A stretch of DNA of 64,000 nt from the NCBI GenBank assembly GCA_964017155.1, contig OZ024865.1, positions 15,033,333-15,097,332 on the forward strand, written 5' to 3'. The notes under the pieces are model-generated. The model saw nothing but the letters and a program-made list of their open reading frames with translations, was not told the origin of the DNA and made no database searches. How positions within the stretch are numbered: the first letter of the stretch is position 1; each line of letters starts with the position of its first letter. Made by a program: the position numbers and the translations under genes. This DNA is from Oasisia sp. SBJ-2009 (taxonomy: Eukaryota; Annelida; Polychaeta; Sabellida; Siboglinidae). Shown here one piece after another: positions 12,067 to 36,803 of this stretch.

Positions 12067-15000
12067 TTAATTATGCATACATACATAGCAGTTTTGTCTA
12101 GTGCATATTACTTCATAACTTTGTAAAAAATACAGTTTAACATAATTTACAAATCCCTGTGTACTATGTGACATAAGTTTTTCTTTCACTATTTCAGGAA
12201 GGTTATTTAATAACAGTGGCAAATTATGTCTGAGACATTTCTTTGCAAATTCATGTTTAATTTTATAAGTGTATATTTTATTTTTGTATCTTGTGTCATG
12301 ACCATGTACCTCACATTTAAACACAAACCTCCAATTTTGTAAATAGCGAGGTAGGTCATTGTGTAGATATTTATAGTAGAATTTTAATTGTTGTAATTTA
12401 AGAATGTCATCTACTTTTAATAAGCTAAGTTGTTTGTACAGTGGTTCAGTGTGGGAAATGTAGTTACTCAAAGTAATAATTCTCAGGGCTTTTTTTTGTA
12501 ATTTTATTATTCTATTTGATTCAAAGCCCCATGCCATGATGCAGTAATTTATGTGTGGCACTATTAATGAATTATATAATATTTTTTTAATATCTAGAGG
12601 TAAGATATGTTTCAGTTTGTTTAAGATTCCAATTTTCTTAGAACATGCATTTGATATTTTTTCAGCGTGCTTTTTCCAGTTTAAATTTGTATCTATAATT
12701 AAACCCAAGAAATTAAATTCCTTAACTTGATCAATGTTTACATTGTCTATCTTCAGGTTTAATATCTGTATCTTTTTCTTTTGAAATATCATAAATTTTG
12801 ATTTTACTACATTTAGTGATAATTTATTGATTTTGAGCCAATAATTTATCTTAACAAGTTCTTCGTTTATTAAAGATTCAAAATTTTGGTCATGTGTGTT
12901 ATCACTGAACACATTTAGTGTACTTGACAAAGTTGTGTCGTCTGCATAAATGAGAAAGTTAAACATTTTACTTGCTTGTGCAAAATCATTTATGTATATG
13001 ATGAATAATAGTGGTCCTAAAATTGAACCTTGAGGTACACCTGTTGTTATTTGTAACATATTTGATTTGATATTGTCAATTTCCGTGTATTGTTTACGAT
13101 TTTCTAGGTAGCTGCTGAATAAGTTGAGATTAGTTCCATGTACACCGTAATATTTTAATTTATCAATTAATATTATATGATCAATGGTATCAAAAGCCTT
13201 GGAGAGATCTAAATATATATTAATTGGTATTTCATCTTTATCCAGTTGTGTTATTATTCTATCTATTAATTCTAATGCCGCATATTCTGTTGAATGTTTC
13301 GGTCTGAAACCGTATTGATGATCAAACAAAAGCCTAGAGTCTCTTAAATAAGATGATAATTGTTCAAATATATTTTTTTCAAGTATTTTTGAAATAGCTG
13401 GTAGAAGTGATATAGGCCTATAATTACTGAAAACTGTTTTTTCACCTTTTTTATAAACAGGAATTACCTTTGCAATTTTTAGTTTATCAGGGAATATTCC
13501 TGTTGTTAATACTTGATTTATTAATAATGTTAAAGATTTGTTTAGCGCTGGTTCAAGAATTTTTAGTAATTTAGTGGAGAGACCATCATATCCACAGCTA
13601 CTTTTGTTAGGTAAATTTATTATTGTCCGCTTTATAATATCTTCTTCAACGTAGCTAAATGTAAAGTTTCTGTCTACTATTTTATTTAGATAATATGTAT
13701 GTTCACGAGTGCCTTTATATTTTATATTACTTGCCAGATTACTACCAATATTAGTGAAAAAATCATTAAATTTGTTTACAATTTCTGATTTATCTCTCAC
13801 AATAGAATCAGAGTCTTTAAAATATTTGGGAAAGGATTTGTTAGTTTTATTTTTAGAAATGATTTCATTTATAGTTTTCCATGTGTTTTTTATATCAAAT
13901 TTAAAATTATTAAAACATTTATCATAGTAGAGTTGTTTTGCTTTACGAAAACTTGTTTTTAAAATGCTATTGTACGTTTTTAAATTGACCAATAATATGG
14001 CATATTTGGAAGATTCAGGATTAGTGAGTTTTATTTGTTTGTAAAGTTTATCTCTGTATCTTATTGAGGTTAGCAGTCCTTGAGTTATCCACGTAGACTT
14101 CTTATGCTTGTATTTGTTAAATTTAACTAATTTGCTAGTCATATATTTATCTTTAGCTTGGTTTATTTCATCTATGATAATATTATAATTATAGTTTGGA
14201 TCAGTATTTGGGTTGGTGTCTAATTTTGTGTATATATCAGAGGAGTGAAGTTCATTTTTTACCTTTAACATAGCCTCTTTATTTTGTACATTAACTTGTA
14301 TAAATTTTGTAGTATGATCCTCTTTAAGAGTGGTATTCACAAACATAAAGTATGGCTGATGATCAGAAAATTTCTTAATTAGTATTCCTGCTGTACTTTG
14401 TAAAATACGTTTTGTTAAATTACAGAAGAAGTTGTCAATAAGAGTACCAGCCCTTGTTGTGAACCTTGTAGGAAGTGTAATTTGGGGGAAGAGACTAAAT
14501 GAAGTCAACATATCAAAGAAAGTGCTACAGTGTTCTTGCTCATTTATTTGTAACATATTTATGTTGTAATCCCCTGCAAGGATAACACTGTTGTTTTGGT
14601 GACATCGCAAAGTTGATAAGACAGTTGAAAATTCATTTATGAATTTGTTATAATTTTCCGTTGAGGGCCTTGGAGGACGGTAAATGTTTCCTATAATGAC
14701 TGGTTGCGATAATCCTCCTCCAGTTATTTGTATTATTTGACCCTCCCAATGCTCATACGTATTCAAATTCATCTTAACTTCATAATCAAAACGTTTATCT
14801 ATATATATTAACAATCCAATTAACTGGATTAATGACAAGTCATCATTTTCAGATAACCAACTCTCCTGAAGGCATATTATGCTGAATTTAAAGTTTGACG
14901 AGGATACGTCATTTACATATGCCTCAAGTTCACTAAACTTTGCATTTATGGACTGTATATTTGAACTTAAAATACTTAATTGTTTTTTGGCTAATGAACT

Positions 15001-15147
15001 AAATGTATCAAAGTCATAATATGATGATCGGCGTATTATTGGCAATTCGTTATTTTCGTCAATAGCATTGCCAATGCTTAAAATATTATTCAGACAATTA
15101 TTCGAAATACCACCTGTAAACTGGAGAAACGTTTCGTCAGTTACCAT
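12067..15147 (-). CDS. LINE ORF2: endonuclease-reverse transcriptase
   Basis: 1026 codons, open throughout. The N-terminal third is an APE-type endonuclease (LSSNIQSINAKFSEL, CLQESW, NIYRPP, LAGDYN, SDHQPYF). The central RT has CGYDGLSTKLL, NYRPISLLP, YLDLSKAFDTIDH, TGVPQGSILGP and the catalytic YADD. The C-terminal region is KEFNFLGLIIDTNLNWKKH through CLRHNLPLLL. Between CLQESW and LLIYIDKRF about 20 residues usual for this fold (a variable segment ending near a GG pair) appear to be missing in frame, so the endonuclease may be defective although RT looks intact. It would drive target-primed reverse transcription. Confidence 0.92.
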   Translation of the reverse strand: MVTDETFLQFTGGISNNCLNNILSIGNAIDENNELPIIRRSSYYDFDTFSSLAKKQLSILSSNIQSINAKFSELEAYVNDVSSSNFKFSIICLQESWLSENDDLSLIQLIGLLIYIDKRFDYEVKMNLNTYEHWEGQIIQITGGGLSQPVIIGNIYRPPRPSTENYNKFINEFSTVLSTLRCHQNNSVILAGDYNINMLQINEQEHCSTFFDMLTSFSLFPQITLPTRFTTRAGTLIDNFFCNLTKRILQSTAGILIKKFSDHQPYFMFVNTTLKEDHTTKFIQVNVQNKEAMLKVKNELHSSDIYTKLDTNPNTDPNYNYNIIIDEINQAKDKYMTSKLVKFNKYKHKKSTWITQGLLTSIRYRDKLYKQIKLTNPESSKYAILLVNLKTYNSILKTSFRKAKQLYYDKCFNNFKFDIKNTWKTINEIISKNKTNKSFPKYFKDSDSIVRDKSEIVNKFNDFFTNIGSNLASNIKYKGTREHTYYLNKIVDRNFTFSYVEEDIIKRTIINLPNKSSCGYDGLSTKLLKILEPALNKSLTLLINQVLTTGIFPDKLKIAKVIPVYKKGEKTVFSNYRPISLLPAISKILEKNIFEQLSSYLRDSRLLFDHQYGFRPKHSTEYAALELIDRIITQLDKDEIPINIYLDLSKAFDTIDHIILIDKLKYYGVHGTNLNLFSSYLENRKQYTEIDNIKSNMLQITTGVPQGSILGPLLFIIYINDFAQASKMFNFLIYADDTTLSSTLNVFSDNTHDQNFESLINEELVKINYWLKINKLSLNVVKSKFMIFQKKKIQILNLKIDNVNIDQVKEFNFLGLIIDTNLNWKKHAEKISNACSKKIGILNKLKHILPLDIKKILYNSLIVPHINYCIMAWGFESNRIIKLQKKALRIITLSNYISHTEPLYKQLSLLKVDDILKLQQLKFYYKYLHNDLPRYLQNWRFVFKCEVHGHDTRYKNKIYTYKIKHEFAKKCLRHNLPLLLNNLPEIVKEKLMSHSTQGFVNYVKLYFLQSYEVICTRQNCYVCMHN

Positions 15148-15652
15148 TTGTCTGTAATTTAACTTTTTCTAAAATCAACACATTATCATTGTGCAATAAC
15201 ACTTTGTTTACAGTGTGACAGCAAACCAAAAGAAGAACAAAAAAAGCCAACGAGGCTTATAGTAAAAAACATCAAGAAATATACTCTACCACCAACAATA
15301 CAACACAAAAAATCACCATTATATGGTAAAGCATATATAAGAATAATATATAAAACAAAAAAGTGTAGGGAGCACATATAGAAAGTATAGCCAACTGGCT
15401 GGGCTTTCACTTGGTATAACATAATAATTCTCGCATATAGATGATACCATAACGTTTGGCAACGTGCGAGTAATAACAGTAACAATAGATCAAGCATTAC
15501 GTATATGTCATTAGAAAAAGGAAATACATGTATTTTACCAGTCATCATTTTACGATAAATTAAAGAGCAAAATAATAAAAGAACAAAAAGCATGTGTCCA
15601 TTTATAGTTTCGCATATTGTCCAGATTGTCTGATTTGTACCTGCGATGTTCT

Positions 15653-16393
15653 TTAGGCAACGAAGGGACTAAGATCCTCTTCTGCTGTTATCTCTATGGG
15701 CGACCCAGATTGCGACTTCTTTAGGAAGACCTTCCCGTTGTACGTCCACGTGCTGTCGATCGTTGCCTGCTTTTTCAGGTCCCTCGCCTTTTTGAAGAGG
15801 GCAGCATTCTTTTTCGTGAGCTGCTCGTTTACGTAAATGCGAGTGCCCTTCAACTTCTTTCGCCCCATCATAACGTCTCGCTTTACCGCGTTGTTGATCA
15901 GGCTAACGATAACTGGTTTAACCCTTTCTCCCTTTCTGCTTGGTAGTTCGTGGCAAGCAACGATGTCGCTCGTTTGAAGCTGCACTCCCATGGACTTTTT
16001 TACAAACTCTGCAACCTTTTGTCTTAGGCCGGTGAATTCTCCGCCACTCTGGCTGCCGGTGCCATTTTCCTCCCCAGGGTCGTTCCCGCTCGTCGCTCTC
16101 GCGTAGCTGCGGGCTTGGAGGTCCAGCCCGCTGATTATCACGTTGTTCTTTTTTTAGTTCATTTCCAATAGGTCCATGGATCTCACTAATCGTTCAATGT
16201 GTTCGTCCTTCGATTGTAGTTTAGACTCTAACAGGTCAATTCGCTTGTTCATTGTATCATTGCTTTTTTTCATTTCTAGCAAAGCGTCTTTCAGTTGCTT
16301 GTTTGATACTTTTATTTCATCAAAACTTTTGCACAGAAATTGTAAAGATGATTTCATTTCTGCAATGTCTTCGCTCACCTTTGAGGGCGGCAT
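15653..16393 (-). pseudogene. LINE ORF1 with one in-frame stop
   Basis: From ATG at 16393 the frame encodes a 79-residue coiled coil (KQLKDALLEMKKSNDTMNKR), then TAA at 16156-16154, then continues in the same frame for about 166 residues (NNVIISGLDLQ ... RIYVNEQLTKKN ... WTYNGKVF), ending at 15653. The downstream part looks like the RRM-like/C-terminal domain of LINE ORF1 nucleic-acid-binding proteins. Removing the single stop would leave a product of about 245 residues, so I read this as one gene with a nonsense mutation. Confidence 0.75.
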
Positions 16394-16440
16394 CCTTTCA
16401 ACTTTTTCTGGGAATCAAGCAATACAATGTTTTTGTTTGT

Positions 16441-18200
16441 ACGGCGTTAGTCAATTTTCAGGGTGTGACACCCGTAGTCGCTGGATGTTGCTTAGCGCAA
16501 AGTCCAAATTGTTTGAACGGTCAGCGAGGCGGAACGGTCAGCGCGCGGCTCCAGCCAGACCGTCTGGGTGTGGCATGGCGTGGTGTGGGCGATAATGTAT
16601 GTATCCGACATATGACAAGTCAATATCAATTTACATACAAAATTCCATAAGAGTAGGCTCTTTCTCACCCTTTCCATCCGCTCCCTCGATCACCCATTCA
16701 CGTCATCCCGCTTCTCCTACCTCAACTACTGTCTACTGCGGATTGTGTGGGTAGTTTTGCCTCAGCCGATAGAGATGCGGGTCGGAACATGGGTAGTTTG
16801 GGCAGCAGCAAAAGGTTAGTCCCCATTCTCACTAGCCCCCATATTCCTCCATAGTGTAACCTTCATCCTCGTTATCAAATCTTGCTTCATTCTCATCATG
16901 CTTGGTTATAAGATTGAAACACATGGCTTCACCAACACAAACACAGTATGGTGTGCACGATGATCCTTCAGAATGACAGCAACATGCATGCATGACTGCT
17001 GCAGGCTTCCCCGGCAGCGTTGCACTGACAGTTGCTGACGTCCAATTGATGATGAACAATTGATGTATTATTTAGAGACTAATCATGATACGTTTTTGTG
17101 TTGAGTTTAAAGGGCAAAAATGGCAACGCTTTGGTGATATGGGCCTAATAGAGTTGATAAAAAGTAACAATTTCCAACAACAATCATATGTTTAATGTCA
17201 GCTATTTACCAGAAAAACAATTTAGCTAAGGTAAATAATTATAAAACAATAAATAAATTAGGGTGCAAAATACAATTTCAAGCAGAAAAACTTAAAACCA
17301 AGCAGTTTTATAAAATAGAAATCAGTGTCATCAAGGCAGGTAGTGTAAGCGAAATAAATCAGTTTTGGTTGCTTTCGGAAAGCTGCCAATGTCTCGATTA
17401 ATCTTACACACTCGGGCAAACTGTTCCACTGGTTCTTGTGCTGATTAGTTGTGTCATAGGTTATCGCAGTGACGTCACGCGTGGCATAGTTAATTTCAGC
17501 ACAGACAGGCACTGACAGAATCCAGACGAGGCTCAGAGTGTCAGCCTGTCCACGACCACGTGCTAAACCGTCTGTTGTTTCACCATTCGCATCTACACTT
17601 GCTCAATAACTCAGTCGGAACAAAGGCCTGCTCTGCAACGATCACTGCTGCTGATTACATGTTTTTCGAGTTTGAAATTCGTGTGAACATCAGGGTGTTG
17701 CTTTTCCAACTCCTGCATGATGGTTTTTGGCAAATACACGCAGATTAGCCATGCAATGTGCGTCCATCATCTAGTAAGCATATATATACATATGCATCTC
17801 AGAAACAATGTGTAGATGCAGGTCCCAATTCTATGTTCGATCTGCGTTGACAAGGCTGAGAACGTTCACCATGTACATATACTGCAGCCATAAACAGGCA
17901 GTGCCGTGATTGCTTCAAGACTTCTTTCTTCTGCCTTTCTGTCATTATGTCTGGTTATGCACAGCGCCCAGTGTAGCGCAGTTACGTCTGTAGTGATCGA
18001 CGCAAACCACTATCTATATGTATCGCAACGGACATCAACTATACAGGTGTATTTGTCACGTTTCATAGTTAAGCGCATAACCGCGTTTTAAATTGAAGAA
18101 GGTAAAGTTACGCGCAAACTTGCGAACTTCCCCGTCGGTAAAAAGAACGTATAATTAACGCGCGCTGAGGGCGCCGCCACAACATTCCTTATTACAGACG
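16441..18200. other. no confident gene
   Basis: Moderately GC-richer sequence with short open frames only. TGACGTCA (a perfect CRE palindrome) occurs at 17470-17477. The segment 16740-16830 resembles degraded tRNA-derived repeat. Nothing else could be supported. Confidence 0.35.
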
Positions 18201-18215
18201 TATGGTATTTGATTG

Positions 18216-18223
18216 TGACGTCA
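18216..18223. promoter_or_regulatory. CRE palindrome TGACGTCA upstream of cysteine-module gene
   Basis: A perfect TGACGTCA lies 111 bp before the proposed start codon at 18334, a spacing usual for CREB/ATF sites near transcription starts. A second identical site is at 17470-17477. Regulatory role is inferred. Confidence 0.4.
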
Positions 18224-18333
18224 CACATTGGAGCTTCAAAACAGAAGACATTAGTTGGTAGATCCTACTGTAATATTCTTATTTATTGATATTATTTTAC
18301 AAATAACTGACATTGTACTCACTGCTTGGAACA

Positions 18334-31350
<13,017 letters not shown>

Positions 31351-33300
31351 AACGTCGCTTTGGCGACTGTTCGTCTCGTAATCATCTTTCGTTGTCTATT
31401 TCATTTAGCTACATCCAAAGGATACACCAATTTATGTTACACTGGTAAGTTATGGCTTCTGTCTACAGGCTCTGAGTGTTTCTATGCAACTTATGCGCAC
31501 TATGTAACATACAATACTGCAAATCAAAAACAGACTATCCGCCCAAACCAACAAACATATGTATGTCTCAATAGGTCAGTTAACACTGAAATTAACTCTC
31601 TCCAGTTGGGTTGGACAACAGTCAACATCGTAACGTCACTCCATCTCGCGAGATGATGTGGTCCGCCTTCATGGACTCAGACCACATTTGCATTTTCCAT
31701 AGGCGACCATTATAACGTTTCCTTGATTTCCTACTAATCTCGCGGTGCTCTGTTATTGACAATTTCACAGCATCTTTACCCTCCATAGATACAAGTTATG
31801 TCCAAAATTCGTGAACTTTTAATACCTCAGGCTCCCACAAACTTCATTCAAACTTTACACCCCTCCATTTCTGAACCACCCACGGATTGCCCCTGATTAC
31901 ACCACCAAGCAAAATGACAACTGTATTAATACGCAGAAATGCACCGAATGACAGCTGTCATAATTTGACAGCCGTGATGCCACGCTGCACTAAAACATCA
32001 TTTCTACTCACTCCACACTACATATGTGCTCACAGAAATTCAGACAACCTCATAATGCTGCTTTTATAGGATACTCTTTGGTCGGGGAATGGCGGATGAA
32101 CACCTTACATCACTTCCGTCCAGCAGGTGAAACATGACTCAGTCAGTTCATACGCCAGTTGCATCCCGGCCCGCATCGCACTGGTCCGCAAGCGGACCCA
32201 GTTGGCTGTCGGCTGAAACCCGCTACGCGCAGGGCTATAGTGTACAATCTGTACATACAGTGTTGTAATAATTTGAAAGAAGTTCTTCTTCTTCCATATA
32301 CTGGACTGGGCCTTTTCCGGGCGCTAAAAGTCCAATCGAAGCTTGTGCGCTGGGGGGGGGGGGCGGTGTCTGCTCTCTTAAAACAGTTAATATAAATTAG
32401 AACATTAATAAAGTTATTCAATGGACCTCTTGTGATTTAAAAAATGTATTATTATGATGTACATAGTGTTATGAAGAAATTAAAGCAGAGCCCGGAGGCG
32501 AGTTCTGAAAGCCTCTGGGCATGTGGTGGCTGATAGGCTTGTGTGGAGCCTATTTCACTGTCTAAGGGTTGCAGGAAGAAATGAATGGTAAAGGGCCGCG
32601 TGGTCTGCTCTTGCATGTCGAAAACGCTGGGCTCCCCGCGTTCTGGGGTCACTCCGTTGGAGGTTGCTTGTTGTCGACGTAGAATTTTCTCATCCCTTGC
32701 CATAAGCGTTCGGTCGTAGGTTTTACTGAAGTCATTATAATTGTGGTATAGAGCACGTTGGTGTTGTATGTATGTTTCTATCAACAACCTGACGTTGACA
32801 ATTTGGTCTGTTGTGTTTCTCATAGGGCAACAACCGGCTGTCACCTTTTGCCAAGATTTCCTCCGCCGTGCCCTTTACCTCATCAGATAAATAATCACAG
32901 TCCACGGCATTTGCAAGAGGTTGCGATTTTTTTCTTATTTTATTTGCGTTTCAAGAATCTAAATACCAAACCACGCACAAAGTATTCGTAAATTGTGAAA
33001 AGTCGTCTTTGGCGTGATGCAGCTGTAGATCTCACCTTTGGAGGCTCAAGAAATGTTTAGATTTATATATTAAAATATCCACCGTTACATCGATCATGAC
33101 GAAGCTTTAAAATTGGCTGCAACATCCACTTTTTGTTTTGTTTTACGAGTGGACGGTTATAGTGAAACTGTTCACACAACATAATTACCCATGTAATGTC
33201 GTGTCTATTCAAATAACCACGTAAACATCAATATAAATACATTATAATGACGGGCCCTACTGCCTGCTTTAACCACGATCGATCTATAAAAATATAGGAA
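31351..33300. other. mostly non-coding, with old LINE material
   Basis: Downstream of the cysteine-module gene there is no further supported exon. A GC-rich patch at 32150-32370 with a poly-G run looks like repeat. A LINE RT trace is listed separately. Confidence 0.35.
32700..32844 (-). pseudogene. LINE reverse transcriptase fragment
   Basis: The minus frame reads TTDQIVNVRLLIETYIQHQR, then ALYHNYNDFSKTYDR. This corresponds to the RT segment TTDQI...LRxLIE..R....LYH.F.DF.KAFD of LINEs. Only this short piece is recognisable and the neighbouring frame is unrelated. Confidence 0.6.
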
Positions 33301-33573
33301 ATCGAAAGTTTATGTAGGATTAATGGTGTATATATAAGCTTTCACTAGAGACAGCAGCTAGACCAATCAACACTATTTGTTGTTACATTACGCTGGCGAC
33401 TTACAGGTCGATAACGTATTTCGCAGAGACATTCTAGTGGTCGTATTTATCTAACAAAGAAGATATCGGGGCAACTGAAGACACTCCACAAGCATGTTGA
33501 GTGTTGGTTGAGAGAGGGAAGGCGGTAGACGGTAGACGGTAGACGACGCTGCTGGCGACAATATACACAGTCA

Positions 33574-33864
33574 ATGGACGAGGCAGACTTAACCACGGCA
33601 AGGCTGTTCGGCCGAGTCTTGCGTGATGCCGGAGATATCTATGACCGACTCAACGGCAGACGGACGGGACGAGGACGTCTCTTCTCCAGGTTGACGCCCG
33701 TCTTCTCGCCAGTACTGCGCCTATTCCCCGACTGGCTGCAGGTTGATGATGTGTTGGACGTCTTCGGTTGTTTATACGTATTACGTGGTTGGTATAAATC
33801 GATCTGTCTCGGTCACGCTACAACACCAACATCCCGGAAACTTGCGACGGTCAAACGCAGCTGA
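33574..33864 (+). CDS. Bcl-2-like family copy 1 (BH3 motif), probably degenerate
   Basis: 96 codons beginning MDEADLTTARLFGRVLRDAG. The segment LFGRVLRDAGDIYDRLNGRR fits a BH3 motif (L-x3-G-D), close to the LRxAGDxF of pro-survival Bcl-2 proteins. It shares RLTPVF and a downstream ATTPTSRKLATV with the copies at 40, 58 and 59.7 kb. After a frame slip near 33850 the homologous sequence continues as SNAADR, a stop, then FVKLYGE at 33890-33910, like the BH2 phrase FVELYG. A TATATATAAG lies at 33329-33338, about 240 bp upstream of ATG, a spacing shared by all copies. Either a truncated expressed paralogue or a pseudogene. Confidence 0.5.
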   Translation: MDEADLTTARLFGRVLRDAGDIYDRLNGRRTGRGRLFSRLTPVFSPVLRLFPDWLQVDDVLDVFGCLYVLRGWYKSICLGHATTPTSRKLATVKRS

Positions 33865-33910
33865 CAGATGAATACCATTTCGACAGACATTTGTGAAATT
33901 GTACGGCGAA

Positions 33911-36185
33911 CGACGTTACATTTTATATATGTGTTCAAATAATATCTACACGGATACAAAATTGTCCAAGCAAGTGTCTTGTCAGCATCCGCATTTACTG
34001 CATTCAGCAGTTATGGGAAGATATACATTTACATAATTTACAGAGTGGTATAAACAACCAAGTAAATTCAAGTCAAGTAATAATCTGTTCGGAGAACACT
34101 TCAGCAACTCAGGTGGTCAGACATTTATATTACCCGCGAACAACCAGTCATTCGTTGAGCTTTGGCTTCAACGACCACTGGTCAACCAGACCAGCATGAT
34201 ACTGACCACCAACCGACGGCCCGTCACTTAAAGTGAGAGGCTTGCTGCATAGTCGTTCCTAGTATCGACCGGGAGAGTTTTTACAGCGTTTTCAACACAG
34301 TTGCACAACATTTTGACCGGGAGAACTCGGGATTGTCTGCTCCTAGAGCCAATACATCTTCAGCCATGACCAGCTGCAAAACAGCTGTGCTTAGAGTAGC
34401 GCCCGGAGGAATTTCGTGAAGCGTCTTCTACACTGTCGTCTCTCGTACCGACCGCGATATCGACATAAACATTTTCGTTGAATCGTGTCCAGATACTTAC
34501 CGAACGGAATAGCTTGTGATCCGTCAGCGACCGATTCCAGCTTACCGTCGCGGGTAACGTGTTTTTACCGCGACCAGCCCCCAACATTGTCCCGCCTTAG
34601 TTAGAACTCAGTCCACGTGATCTAGCACCGGTTGTTCCGCTTGAACAAGTGCCGTTCATTCCACGGGTCATTCCGCCTGAGCAAGCAACGTGAGTGAGCA
34701 CTGCTCGTTCCGCTTGAGCAAGCACCGTGAGACCGGAAGTCTCAATGCCAGCCGTATTTGCAGCATTCAAACGGTATATTATACATTGTAGCGTATACCC
34801 ACGGAACGTTGGTTTGTTTCAAGGTAATTTGACATTTGATCTCATTATATAGTAACATGTGTACTAATACTCGCATTTCGTGTCATTTGGTAACATTATT
34901 ATTTATAAAGTGCAACCAAGTCAAGTATGTTGACTATTGCTCCAGTTAGATATCGTTACGAACATTTGGCCACGATTGCATTCTTCTTCACAAGGCCGTC
35001 AGGTTTGTTAACTATGTGTGCGAAATGTTCGGTATTACAGTGATATTGTGCACAACGGCATTCAGGAATAGCAAATCATTTTAAGTATGTTGTGGTTTTT
35101 ATTTAAAATATCCAAATACTTACATAAGCAATATCAAAATGGTATATGATACAACAGCAATATTTATATTTAATGATTTGTAATGCGTGTGTTTTATCGT
35201 TTATTAAGAAACCGTTATGTCGTTATTGCAATCCGTACAGTTGACCCACTATTGGAGTGTTTGAGAAAAGGGTGTACTTACCGCGGATGAATGTTTTAAA
35301 TGGTATGTGTAACTGTACAGATCATATTAATTGACTCACGTGCACAAAGTGGGCAAAATCACTCTGCCTTGTAAAATTTAGATTTTATATGCAACATACA
35401 TAAAAACGTTATTATTTATAAAAATTTATTTTATTACGTATTTAATTTTCAGCTTATTCACTTTGTATTCTATATATATTTTATACATCGGTAGGTGGGT
35501 TTTACAAGAAATGAATGTAGTCGTATTCTTACGTTCCGCCTCCAGTCGATGTATTCCGCTTTGTGAGTGATACATGCACCATTCTTTACAGCCAGCCGCG
35601 AAACACAAAACACAACCAGCTATAGAGCTTACCTAATACTTAATATTACTAACACAATTAACAATACAATATAACCACCAGGCTGATACGCCGTTATAAC
35701 CACGCTATTGACGTTGGCGTTGGTTTTATATGAATAACGGTGGATCTCTGATACATAAAAACCCGTCGCCGGGCAGAGGCCGTGAATTATTAATTAAAAC
35801 ACGGTGCCCTTTATATTGGGTTTATCATTGTCGATAAATAAAATATGCGATGACGACTTTGAAATCCATGGGTTTCGCTATCGACAATTTGCTAGAGCTA
35901 CTTGACTTTTATAAATAAATACTTATGTTAACCTCAGAACGACATGTGTTCGATACATGACGTGTGCAGTGGCATGTTTGGTGCAAAAGGAAGTATGACG
36001 TAAGCATACACAAAAGCATGTACGCATAGACGAAAATACACGAGCCCGCGGCAAAAACAACCTGGCCATTAACGTCGGGCTGCTATCATATTAAAACATG
36101 TCCCTGGTACTCAATGCCTTTAGGAAATCAAAGCCGCACTATTCTCTGTCATCGACTGTTCGATAGTGGTCAGCCTAGAATTAGC
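33911..36185. other. no gene recognised
   Basis: AT-rich intergenic sequence. Around 34625-34735 a TTCCGC(C/T)TGA(A/G)CAAG phrase is repeated three times with about 40-50 bp spacing. Minus frames at 34360-34587 and 35426-35608 lack recognisable features. Confidence 0.35.
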
Positions 36186-36189
36186 TGTC

Positions 36190-36596
<407 letters not shown>

Positions 36597-36775
36597 TTCG
36601 TACGTTTCTACTTACAAAAAACAGCAAGGTTGAATATTAATTTTACCCTGACAAGGTCGTTTGTTCTAAGTGTTCTTTTGTTTTCTACATGGTATTGTAT
36701 ACAGGAGTGTCTCCGAGTGTATTTGTGACACGTTACATCCAGAAAGGCGTTAACTTGAGGCGTGAAGTACGAATA

Positions 36776-36803
36776 CATTTATTTCATGTAACCCCATAAA
36801 CAG
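36776..36803. repeat. LINE target-site duplication, left copy
   Basis: 28 bp beginning CATTTATTTCATGTAA, repeated with one mismatch at 38781-38808 on the other side of the LINE. Confidence 0.9.

Larger units (their letters stand above)
11640..16440 (-). mobile_element. nearly full-length CR1/L2-like LINE
   Basis: Minus-strand element with ORF1 (16393-15653), a spacer of about 500 bp, ORF2 (15147-12067) and a 3' UTR ending in a short (TTC)n tail at about 11640-11655. The 3' UTR contains a stem-loop-like pair GGTGGCTCCTC / GAGGAGTCTCC (11807-11854) that recurs in the related LINE at 63.0 kb. The 5' end is not defined; I place it near the ORF1 start. A hydrophobic frame in the spacer (15186-15593) is probably meaningless. 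Confidence 0.85.

Noticed and set aside
15186..15593. 135-codon hydrophobic frame between LINE ORF1 and ORF2
   Set aside because: A T-rich spacer read antisense gives Leu/Phe runs by composition; no match to a membrane family.
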